Source: Thalassotalea piscium
Lineage (GTDB): Bacteria > Pseudomonadota > Gammaproteobacteria > Enterobacterales > Alteromonadaceae
Assembly (NCBI RefSeq): GCF_030295935.1
Contig: NZ_AP027362.1
Span: 1,674,001 to 1,738,000, forward strand
DNA length: 64,000 nt
Reading direction: 5' to 3'
Shown: positions 45,768 to 53,424 of the stretch, one piece after another
Layout of the letters: every line of letters begins with the position of its first letter
Numbering within the stretch: position 1 is the stretch's first letter
Made by a program: the position numbers and the translations under genes
Notes under the pieces: model-generated
Told to the model about the DNA's origin: nothing
Seen by the model: only the letters and a program-made list of their open reading frames with translations
Databases searched by the model: none

Positions 45768-45790
45768 AAAAAGGTTTGGCGTTACTTTAG

Positions 45791-45818
45791 TAAGTTGTGA
45801 ATTAACATTCGCAACTTA
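45791..45818 (+). promoter_or_regulatory. Stem-loop between acnD and prpF
   Basis: TAAGTTGTGAAT and ATTCGCAACTTA form a 12-bp stem (one G-U pair) with a TAAC loop, 23 bases after the acnD stop and 33 before prpF. A T-rich but interrupted tract follows. It may moderate read-through into prpF or protect the upstream mRNA end. Confidence 0.55.
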
Positions 45819-45851
45819 TATTACTCATTTTATTACAGCAGGATCATATAA

Positions 45852-47030
45852 GTGACATATTTACCGCAATTAAAAATACCAGCAACGTATATGCGTGGTG
45901 GTACATCTAAAGGTGTATTTTTTAACTTAACTGACTTACCTAAATCAGCGCAAGCTGCAGGTGAGGCACGCGATAAGCTGCTACTGAGAGTAATAGGTAG
46001 TCCAGATCCTTATGGTAAACATACTGACGGAATGGGGGGAGCAACATCAAGTACGAGTAAAATAGTTATTTTATCTAAAAGCACTAAAGATGATCACGAT
46101 GTTGATTATTTGTTTGGTCAAGTTTCTATCGATAAGCCCTTTGTTGATTGGAGTGGTAACTGCGGTAATCTAACGGCTGCGGTGGGTTCCTTTGCCATTA
46201 GTAATGGACTGCTAAATGCTGATCGTATACCTGATAATGGCATTGTTGAAGTAAAAATTTGGCAAGCCAATATAAACAAAACAATTATTGCCCATGTACC
46301 TATCGTTAATGGTCAAGTACAAGAAACTGGTGACTTCGAACTTGATGGTGTGACTTTCCCAGCGGCCGAGGTGCAAGTAGACTTCGTTGCACCTGTTGAA
46401 GCGAGTGAGGCTATGTTTCCTACGGGAAATATTGTTGATGATCTTGTTGTTGAAGGTTTTGGTACATATAAAGCGACAATGATTAATGCAGGTATTCCTA
46501 CCATCTTTCTTAATGCTGACGCGATAGGTTATGAAGGTACTGAGTTGCAGGACGCAATTAATAGCGACGATAAAGCATTAGAAATGTTCGAGACTATTCG
46601 CGCATATGGTGCGGTTAAAATGGGGTTGATTGATAATATAGCCGAAGCAGCGGGTCGACAACATACCCCAAAAGTTGCTTTTGTTAGTCAAGCTCAAAAT
46701 TACATTACATCGAGTAATAAACAAGTAAATGCCGAGCAAATTAACCTACATGTACGTGCGCTTTCTATGGGGAAATTACATCACGCTATGATGGGTACTG
46801 CCGCAGTTGCTATTGGTACTGCCGCAGCAATCCCAGGCACATTAGTGAATTTAGCTGCTGGCGGAGGTAGTTTAAATTCAGTTGTTTTCGGCCATCCTTC
46901 TGGGACATTAAAAGTTGGTGCTGAAACAGTTAAGTCAGGTAACCAATGGCAAGTGAATAAGGTAACAATGAGTCGAAGCGCTAGAGTATTAATGGAAGGG
47001 TGGGTACGTATTCCACAAAACCTTACGTAA
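45852..47030 (+). CDS. prpF: 2-Methylaconitate cis-trans isomerase
   Basis: The 392-residue protein has the PrpF/diaminopimelate-epimerase-like fold: 'TYMRGGTSKGVFF' (with the active-site Lys-region), 'DGMGGATSSTSKIVIL', 'DWSGNCGNLTAAVGSFAI' with the catalytic Cys, and 'MGKLHHAMMGTAAVAIGTA'. It isomerises the trans-aconitate made by AcnD so that an aconitase can hydrate it to 2-methylisocitrate. Start GTG, about 84 bases after acnD. It ends the methylcitrate operon. Confidence 0.94.
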   Translation: MTYLPQLKIPATYMRGGTSKGVFFNLTDLPKSAQAAGEARDKLLLRVIGSPDPYGKHTDGMGGATSSTSKIVILSKSTKDDHDVDYLFGQVSIDKPFVDWSGNCGNLTAAVGSFAISNGLLNADRIPDNGIVEVKIWQANINKTIIAHVPIVNGQVQETGDFELDGVTFPAAEVQVDFVAPVEASEAMFPTGNIVDDLVVEGFGTYKATMINAGIPTIFLNADAIGYEGTELQDAINSDDKALEMFETIRAYGAVKMGLIDNIAEAAGRQHTPKVAFVSQAQNYITSSNKQVNAEQINLHVRALSMGKLHHAMMGTAAVAIGTAAAIPGTLVNLAAGGGSLNSVVFGHPSGTLKVGAETVKSGNQWQVNKVTMSRSARVLMEGWVRIPQNLT

Positions 47031-47203
47031 ATTCATATTTAACGATCAATATAATGTGCTATTAGCGAAACAACACTCGAATTAATTGGTGGTAAGGTGT
47101 TGATACGCCATTGTTGTATAAGCTTACAAATGTTCATATTCCGTTCATTCACAGTGCGTTATAGTATCCGTTAAATATTGTTAACAAAGCAAAAGGAAAT
47201 TAT

Positions 47204-47965
47204 ATGCTAATTCGTCATTTAACTTTAGTTTTAGGGCTGAGTTTCTTATCAGCAATTGTTCATGCAAGTGATAGTGGAATCGAAGTTGTTGGTAAAGCAG
47301 CAATTAAAGCTGTACCAGATCAATTTTCGATTACACTTGAGATTAAACAACGTGGTGTTGTTGCCAGTAAAGCAAAGGCAATTGTTGATAATAAAAGCCG
47401 TTTAGTAATGCGTGAGTTATCTAAGATTGGTTTTGAAGACAAAGCAATAGATTCCTCAAAAATTATTATGTTTCCAGTATATGAGAAACCTTCGATAGTC
47501 ATTGATAATTCAATAGCCAAAACTCGTATGTCAGACAATCAAAAAATTGAAACACCACTACACGTGTTAACATCTGAAAAAAATAGTGTGGTGTTAAGTT
47601 ATTTTGATGTTACCAGAACTTTTATTATTGCTTTTGATGATCTAGCAAAATACGATCAATTGCTTGATGTTGTTACTAAAGTAGGAGTAAGCCATATATC
47701 CTCTTTAACAATGTCATACAAAGATAGTGAGGCGATTTATCAGCAGGCTCTTGAACAAGCGCTACAGAACGCTAAGAATAAAGCTCAAACTATTGCCAAA
47801 CAAATGAACGTTAAATTAGCTGGATTAACATCGTTAAAAGAAACTGGTTATCATGCGCCACAAGCTTACGCAATGATGAGCGAAGCCAGAGGTTTTCGTT
47901 CTAGTGTCTCAGAAAAAGAAGTTTCCGCTCAAGTTATCGCCAACTTTGCGATAAAATCTAACTAA
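47204..47965 (+). CDS. SIMPL domain (DUF541) periplasmic protein
   Basis: The 253-residue protein has a signal peptide (about 1-22, ending VHA) and one SIMPL domain: 'GIEVVGKAAIKAVPDQFSIT' near the start and 'ALEQALQNAKNKAQTIAKQM' near residue 185. SIMPL proteins are periplasmic, form rings and are linked to oxidative stress (YggE); their activity is unknown. AAAGGA lies upstream of the ATG. It is monocistronic, with a strong hairpin after it. Confidence 0.88.
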   Translation: MLIRHLTLVLGLSFLSAIVHASDSGIEVVGKAAIKAVPDQFSITLEIKQRGVVASKAKAIVDNKSRLVMRELSKIGFEDKAIDSSKIIMFPVYEKPSIVIDNSIAKTRMSDNQKIETPLHVLTSEKNSVVLSYFDVTRTFIIAFDDLAKYDQLLDVVTKVGVSHISSLTMSYKDSEAIYQQALEQALQNAKNKAQTIAKQMNVKLAGLTSLKETGYHAPQAYAMMSEARGFRSSVSEKEVSAQVIANFAIKSN

Positions 47966-47978
47966 ATTTATCCATTTT

Positions 47979-48013
47979 CCGTGATAATGCTTTAACTAAA
48001 TGCATTATCACGG
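47979..48013 (+). terminator. Terminator after the SIMPL gene
   Basis: CCGTGATAATGC and GCATTATCACGG are a perfect 12-bp stem around an 11-base loop, starting 13 bases after the stop codon. The following TATCTTAT is only weakly T-rich, so it may also act as a stabilising 3' hairpin. Confidence 0.65.
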
Positions 48014-48049
48014 TATCTTATGCGCAATTTTAATCATTAGCAAAATAGC

Positions 48050-48523
48050 ATGAAAAAAACAGAATTTTATCGGCAACTTATTGCGCAAGCTGAAGTGTTA
48101 ATTGCGGGTGAAAAAGATGTTATCGCTAATATGGCCAATATCAGTGCCTTATTATTTGAGTCTTTAGAACACGTTAATTGGGCTGGCTTTTATCGGATGA
48201 TCGATCAAGAGTTGGTATTAGGACCTTTTCAGGGTAAAGTAGCGTGTATACGCATACCTGTTGGAAAAGGTGTTTGTGGTACGGCTGTTTCAGAAGGGAA
48301 AACACAGCGTGTTGCTGATGTTCACCAATTTAGTGGGCATATAGCTTGCGATGTAGTGAGTAATTCTGAAATTGTTATCCCTGTTTTATATCAAGAGAGA
48401 ATTGTTGCGGTATTAGATATTGATAGCGTAGTTTTTTCTCGTTTTGATGAAGAAGATCAGCAAGGGTTAGAAGCTTTAGTTCATTGCTTAGAAAAAAATA
48501 TCGCCACTTATGGTGATCAATAA
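48050..48523 (+). CDS. msrC: Free methionine-(R)-sulfoxide reductase
   Basis: The 157-residue GAF-domain enzyme reduces free methionine-(R)-sulfoxide. The family features are present: 'NWAGFYRMIDQELVLGPFQG', and the three redox cysteines in 'KVACIRIPVGKGVCGTAV' and 'SGHIACDVVSNSEIVIP'. Length is normal. It is 3 bases upstream of a small acidic gene and then proQ-prc, an arrangement related to the yebR-proQ-prc neighbourhood of enterics. Confidence 0.92.
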   Translation: MKKTEFYRQLIAQAEVLIAGEKDVIANMANISALLFESLEHVNWAGFYRMIDQELVLGPFQGKVACIRIPVGKGVCGTAVSEGKTQRVADVHQFSGHIACDVVSNSEIVIPVLYQERIVAVLDIDSVVFSRFDEEDQQGLEALVHCLEKNIATYGDQ

Positions 48524-48525
48524 CC

Positions 48526-48807
48526 ATGAAGGAATTTATTGATATTCATGATTATTTAATCTCAGAGGCTGTTGTTGGTGATTGGGATGGTGATGAAGAA
48601 TTAGTTTGTGAGAAAATAAATGAAATTTATCATACTCTCTATGACTATGCAGAAGAAGATATAGCACCAGAAGAGTTAACATTTTTGTTAGAGTTGGTGT
48701 GGGAACATTGGATTGGGCAAGATGTTTTGCCTGAATTAGAAAGTGAAGATATTAGCGATTGGTGCCACAATTTATTAACCAATCGTGACCAATATCTTAC
48801 CGATTAA
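48526..48807 (+). CDS. Small strongly acidic protein between msrC and proQ
   Basis: The 93-residue protein has no motif I recognise. It is very acidic, with roughly ten times more Asp/Glu than Lys/Arg, and several Trp residues (WDGDEE, 'ELVWEHWIGQDVLPEL', 'ISDWCHNLL'). It has no signal peptide or membrane segment. It begins 3 bases after msrC and ends 24 before proQ, so it is surely cotranscribed with them. It may be a cytosolic partner protein; function unknown. Confidence 0.6.
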   Translation: MKEFIDIHDYLISEAVVGDWDGDEELVCEKINEIYHTLYDYAEEDIAPEELTFLLELVWEHWIGQDVLPELESEDISDWCHNLLTNRDQYLTD

Positions 48808-48831
48808 GATTAAAGAATTTAAGTTGTTTTT

Positions 48832-49485
48832 ATGGAAACTAAGCGTACAAGTACAAAAGAAATTATCGCCTATTTAGTAGAAAAATTCCCAGGGTGTTTT
48901 TCATTAGAAGGGCCAGTCAAGCCACTAAAGGTTGGTATATTCCAAGAGTTAGCAGAACAACTTGCGGATGACGAAACCGTCAGCAAAACTCGTTTACGTC
49001 AAGCATTAAGGCACTATACGAGTAGTTGGCGCTACCTTAAGGCAATTAAATTAGGTGCTTTTCGCGTAGACATTACAGGTACTGAAGTTGCTGAAATCGA
49101 CCAAGCACAGGCTGATTACGCAAGCAAAACATTAAAAGAAAGCCAAGAAAAGTTTGGTAACAAAATTAATAAAGACAAACCAGCGAAAAAACCTTATAAA
49201 GGTAATAACAACGCAAGTGAGAAAACAACCAGCAAACAGCCTAAACCTAAAGACACTGAAAAGTTCAAATCAGTTAAAGCAAAAAAAACAGCGCCTGCAA
49301 AACCAGCTGTTAAGCTTAAACCTATCGAAGATAGTGCATTAACAGTAGGTAATAAGGTGAAAGTTCAACTTGGTAATTCACCTTTAGATGCAATAATTAC
49401 TGAAGTAGCGGGTAAAGATGTTAGCGTACAGCTTAACTCGGGCATGGTTGTTAAAACACAAGCAAAAAATATTTTTACTGAATAA
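48832..49485 (+). CDS. proQ: RNA chaperone ProQ
   Basis: The 217-residue protein has the N-terminal FinO-like RNA-binding domain (about 8-115; 'IIAYLVEKFPGCFSLEGPVKPLKVGIFQEL' region, positions about 48859-48950, and 'LRQALRHYTSSWRYLKAI'), a long Lys-rich linker (about 115-165) and a C-terminal Tudor/KOW-like domain ('VGNKVKVQLGNSPLDAII'). ProQ binds structured small RNAs and mRNA 3' ends. prc follows 15 bases later, the same order as in E. coli. Confidence 0.93.
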   Translation: METKRTSTKEIIAYLVEKFPGCFSLEGPVKPLKVGIFQELAEQLADDETVSKTRLRQALRHYTSSWRYLKAIKLGAFRVDITGTEVAEIDQAQADYASKTLKESQEKFGNKINKDKPAKKPYKGNNNASEKTTSKQPKPKDTEKFKSVKAKKTAPAKPAVKLKPIEDSALTVGNKVKVQLGNSPLDAIITEVAGKDVSVQLNSGMVVKTQAKNIFTE

Positions 49486-49500
49486 TTTGGAGTAACAGGC

Positions 49501-51534
49501 ATGCTTAAAATCTGTCGTATCGCTGTAGCCGTATCAATATCAATAGCTAGTGCAACTCTATTTGCACAGCCTAAAGATGTTGAAGAAACGACGTTACCGA
49601 CTTTAACACCTGAAAGTCAGCATGCCACATCAAGTAAGCGGATTACTGCTCAATTTACTCGTGCGCACTACAAACCCGTTGAAATTAATGATGAGCTATC
49701 AGGGCAAATTTTTGATCGCTATATTGAGCAACTTGATTACAGCAAGAATGTTTTTTTATCTTCAGATGTGGAATCTCTCAAAAAGTATCGTTTAGAATTT
49801 GACGATGTGGTTTCACGCGGTAAATTAGACAGTGCTTATGAGATTTTTAACTTTAATATGCAACGACGTATGGAACGTTACCAGTATGCGATTAGCTTAC
49901 TAGACAAACCATTCGACTTTACTATTGATGAGTCTTATTCATTCGACCGAGAAGAAGCCGAATGGCCAACTTCAGTTGCCGAGTTAAATGAGCTATGGCG
50001 ACAACGCGTTAAGTACGATGCGCTAAATTTAACGTTAGCAGGTAAAGAGTGGGAAAAAGTAAAAGAAATACTCACCAAGCGTTATAAATATGCAATTAAA
50101 CGTTTAAAGCAAAGCGAAAGTGAAGATGTTTTTCAAATTGTAATGAACAGTTTTTCACGCGTTGTAGAACCGCATACCTCTTATTTATCGCCAAGAAACG
50201 CAGAACGTTTTCAAATGGATATGAACTTATCCTTAGAAGGAATTGGTGCGGTCCTTCGTGCTGAAGAAGACTATACCGTTATACAAAGTGTTGTTACAGG
50301 TGGCCCTGCTGATAAGTCTAAGCAATTAAAACCTAAGGACAGAATTGTAGGTGTAGCACAAAAAGATGATGACTTTGTTGATGTAGTAGGGTGGCGTTTA
50401 GAAGATGTAGTTGACCTTATAAAAGGCCCAAAAGGTAGTAAAGTTAGACTACAAGTACAAGGTGATGTTGATAACAATGACGATACTATCAAAGTGGTTT
50501 CAATTGTTCGTGACAAAATAGTGCTAGAAGACCGAGCTGCTAAATCAAAAGTTTATTATGAAAAAGAAGGTGATGAAAATAGTAAAAAGTTAGGTGTTAT
50601 TACTATCCCTAGTTTTTATAACAACTTGTCACGCGATGTTAAAAAAGAAATCGACAAACTCAAAAAAGAAGATGTGAAAGGTATTATTGTTGACTTGAGA
50701 GGCAATGGTGGCGGCTCATTACCAGAGGCAACTTTATTAACAGGTCTATTTATTGATAAAGGACCAGTGGTTCAAGTACGAGATGGCGCCAATCGAATAG
50801 CGGTACAGCGCGATAAAGACGGCATTAGTTATTATGATGGACCATTAACTGTTATGGTAGATCGATATAGTGCTTCGGCGTCAGAGATATTTTCAGCAGC
50901 TATTCAAGATTATGGTAGAGGAATTATTGTCGGTGAACATACCTTTGGTAAAGGCACTGTTCAACAACATCGACCATTAGGCCGTGTTTATGATCTTTAT
51001 GAAAAGCCTTTTGGTAGTATTCAATACACCATTGCAAAGTTTTATCGTATTAATGGTGGTAGTACGCAACACCGTGGTGTACTGCCCGATATAGCGTTTC
51101 CTACAGCTGTTGACCCTGAAGAATGGGGTGAAAGTAAAGAGAAAAACGCATTGCCATGGGACCAAATACGTAAAGCAAGATACAGCAAACTTGATGATAT
51201 GGAACCAAGTATTGCTTACTTAAGTGAACTATATGAAGAACGTATTAAGTCTAATCGCGAGTTTAACTACTTACTCAGTGATATTGAAGAATATAAAATA
51301 GAAAAAGAAGATAAAACAATTTCGTTAAATCTTGCAAAGCGTAAAGCTAAGAAAGAGGAGCGCAAAGCTAAACAGCTACAACGTGCTAATGAGCGACTTG
51401 TTCAAATGAATAAAGAAAAAGTAGAGTCTTTAGATGATTTACCTGAAGAGTTAGAGGAGCTTGACCCATTTTTAGATGAAACAGCCCGTATAACTTTTGA
51501 CTTTGTTTCTTTAGGTCAACTCGCGAAAAAGTAA
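49501..51534 (+). CDS. prc: Periplasmic tail-specific protease Prc
   Basis: The 677-residue protein has a signal peptide (about 1-22, ending LFA), an N-terminal helical domain, a PDZ domain (about 240-340, 'LSLEGIGAVLRAEEDYTVIQ'), the S41 catalytic domain and a DUF3340-type C-terminal helical region. The Ser/Lys dyad lies in 'DRYSASASEIFSAAIQDYG' and 'HTFGKGTVQQHR'. It degrades periplasmic proteins with nonpolar C-termini and processes PBP3 in E. coli. A strong terminator follows. Confidence 0.95.
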   Translation: MLKICRIAVAVSISIASATLFAQPKDVEETTLPTLTPESQHATSSKRITAQFTRAHYKPVEINDELSGQIFDRYIEQLDYSKNVFLSSDVESLKKYRLEFDDVVSRGKLDSAYEIFNFNMQRRMERYQYAISLLDKPFDFTIDESYSFDREEAEWPTSVAELNELWRQRVKYDALNLTLAGKEWEKVKEILTKRYKYAIKRLKQSESEDVFQIVMNSFSRVVEPHTSYLSPRNAERFQMDMNLSLEGIGAVLRAEEDYTVIQSVVTGGPADKSKQLKPKDRIVGVAQKDDDFVDVVGWRLEDVVDLIKGPKGSKVRLQVQGDVDNNDDTIKVVSIVRDKIVLEDRAAKSKVYYEKEGDENSKKLGVITIPSFYNNLSRDVKKEIDKLKKEDVKGIIVDLRGNGGGSLPEATLLTGLFIDKGPVVQVRDGANRIAVQRDKDGISYYDGPLTVMVDRYSASASEIFSAAIQDYGRGIIVGEHTFGKGTVQQHRPLGRVYDLYEKPFGSIQYTIAKFYRINGGSTQHRGVLPDIAFPTAVDPEEWGESKEKNALPWDQIRKARYSKLDDMEPSIAYLSELYEERIKSNREFNYLLSDIEEYKIEKEDKTISLNLAKRKAKKEERKAKQLQRANERLVQMNKEKVESLDDLPEELEELDPFLDETARITFDFVSLGQLAKK

Positions 51535-51555
51535 ATATACTCAATCTTCTTGTAC

Positions 51556-51580
51556 AACCGCCTGTTTAGGCGGTTTTTCT
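51556..51580 (+). terminator. Rho-independent terminator after prc
   Basis: AACCGCCT and AGGCGGTT form an 8-bp stem with a GTTT loop, followed by a T-run ending TTTTTCTT. It ends the msrC-proQ-prc operon. Confidence 0.9.
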
Positions 51581-51747
51581 TATCGTTTGATTGAAAACCT
51601 TAGAAAATTTTATTAAAAATAAAATAGATATGTTTTAGATTCATTCACAGAATGTGAATAATTACTTATAAAGTCCGTTGTGTAAATGGTTAGAGAAAAT
51701 AAAAAAGCTTGCAACCACAGTAAACACAAGGCATGTTAAGAGCCCTT

Positions 51748-51762
51748 TATACCTGTGGTATA
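51748..51762. promoter_or_regulatory. TATACC-TGT-GGTATA palindrome before nhaC
   Basis: A perfect palindrome of the same form as that upstream of acnD, 52 bases before the nhaC start and extendable by one T/A pair. It may be an operator or a minimal remnant of the ATACCA...TGGTAT palindromic element. Confidence 0.4.
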
Positions 51763-51814
51763 ACTTTTATAAATAAAAAAATAAATAATAAAACGTTAAG
51801 GTAAAATTTCTTTT

Positions 51815-53275
51815 ATGTCAGATTCTAGTCAAATTAACCCCCCAAGCTTTCTTGATTCATTTATTCCTGTCATTGCTTTAGTTGTTATGCTGTCGACAGG
51901 GGTTATTTACTTTGGTGATAACTCATCTTTTGGCCCTAATCAAATTGCTTTATTACTCGCGATGGGTATCGCCGTAGTTATTGGCTTAAAAAATGGACAC
52001 AATTGGTCATCTATTGAAAAAGCGATTGTTCACGGAATTTCAATTTCACTAGGTGCAATTTTAATTCTATTGGCAGTGGGCTCTCTCATAGGAACATGGT
52101 TACTCAGTGGCACTGTGCCAACAATGGTCTACTATGGCTTAAAGATTATAGATCCGAGCTGGTTTTATGCAGCAACTTGTTTAGTGTGTGGTATTGTTGC
52201 AATGAGTATCGGTAGTTCTTGGACAACTGCCGCAACTGTAGGTGTTGCCTTTATCGGTATTGCTACAGGCTTTGAAATGTCTACTTCTGTAACTGCTGGA
52301 GCGGTAATTTCTGGTGCTTATTTTGGTGATAAACTCTCTCCTCTCTCTGAAACCACAAACTTAGCTCCCGCAGTGGCAGGAAGCGAGCTATTTGAGCATA
52401 TCCGTTATATGTTATGGACCACTATTCCATCTATTTCGATGGCATTAGTTTTATTTTTATTAATTGGTTTCAACCACTCAACAGAAATGCCAGTTAATAC
52501 CAGCAGTATTGATACCCTTATCGCTACGCTTGATTCTACTTACAAGATAAACCCATTAAACTTAATACCACTTGGCATTTTGTTATTTATGGCTTACAAA
52601 AAAGTTCCAGCTTTTCCGGCTGTTTCTATTGGTGCAATAATTGGGGCCATTTGGGCGCTAATTTTTCAGCAAGAATTAATTTTAACTATGGCGAGTGAAG
52701 GAATCTCAGGTGCTAAAGCCTATATTATGGTGGTTTGGACAGCATTTTTTGATGGGGTTGTTGTAAAAACAGGTAATAGTGAGATTGATGAATTATTAAG
52801 CCGTGGTGGTATGTCAAGCATGCTTAATACTATCTGGTTGGTAATGTGTGCATTAAGCTTTGGTGCAGTGCTTGAACATCTTGGTATGTTGAAAAAGTTT
52901 GTCGATTCAATTTTATCAGCAGCTAAGTCTACAGGTAGTTTAATAGCAAGCACAATGGCTACCTGTATTGGTACCAACTTGATCACAGCCGATCAATACA
53001 TGTCAATCGTAATGCCAGGAAGAATGTTCAAAGAAGAGTATGCTCGAAGGGGCCTTCATCCTACAGTGCTAAGTCGAACTTTAGAAGATTCAGGTACCAT
53101 TACTTCGCCTTTAATTCCATGGAATACCTGTGGTGCCTTCATGTTTGGTGCATTAGCATTAACGTCTTATGAGTATATATATTACTGTTTCTTCAACTTA
53201 ATAAACCCAATAGTGGCGCTTATTTATGGTTATACAGGTTTTAAAATAAAAAAAATGGTAACAAATAATACTTAA
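51815..53275 (+). CDS. nhaC: Na+/H+ antiporter of the NhaC family
   Basis: The 486-residue protein has about twelve membrane helices and NhaC-family blocks: 'AIVHGISISLGAILILLAVG', 'MSIGSSWTTAATVGVAFIGI', 'GAVISGAYFGDKLSPLSETTNLAPA' (positions about 52300-52375) and 'LEDSGTITSPLIPWNTCGAFM'. It exports Na+ (or malate/lactate-coupled Na+ in some relatives), fitting a marine cell. It is monocistronic with hairpins on both sides. Confidence 0.9.
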   Translation: MSDSSQINPPSFLDSFIPVIALVVMLSTGVIYFGDNSSFGPNQIALLLAMGIAVVIGLKNGHNWSSIEKAIVHGISISLGAILILLAVGSLIGTWLLSGTVPTMVYYGLKIIDPSWFYAATCLVCGIVAMSIGSSWTTAATVGVAFIGIATGFEMSTSVTAGAVISGAYFGDKLSPLSETTNLAPAVAGSELFEHIRYMLWTTIPSISMALVLFLLIGFNHSTEMPVNTSSIDTLIATLDSTYKINPLNLIPLGILLFMAYKKVPAFPAVSIGAIIGAIWALIFQQELILTMASEGISGAKAYIMVVWTAFFDGVVVKTGNSEIDELLSRGGMSSMLNTIWLVMCALSFGAVLEHLGMLKKFVDSILSAAKSTGSLIASTMATCIGTNLITADQYMSIVMPGRMFKEEYARRGLHPTVLSRTLEDSGTITSPLIPWNTCGAFMFGALALTSYEYIYYCFFNLINPIVALIYGYTGFKIKKMVTNNT

Positions 53276-53300
53276 TTAGAAAGTAAAATATTATTTAAGA

Positions 53301-53353
53301 AAGCCTGTGATAACCACTGAATATAAATTCAATCGGCTTATTCCAGGCTTTTT
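53301..53353 (+). terminator. Terminator after nhaC
   Basis: AAGCCTG (53301-53307) and CAGGCTT (53344-53350) pair around a long loop that itself contains a TGAAT-ATAA-ATTCA stem. A TTTTT run follows (to 53353). Confidence 0.65.
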
Positions 53354-53424
53354 CTGTTTCACATCTTTGTATTACCATGGAGATTTAACCGTCTAGTTGG
53401 TAATCATCCTTCAGGGGGAATTTA

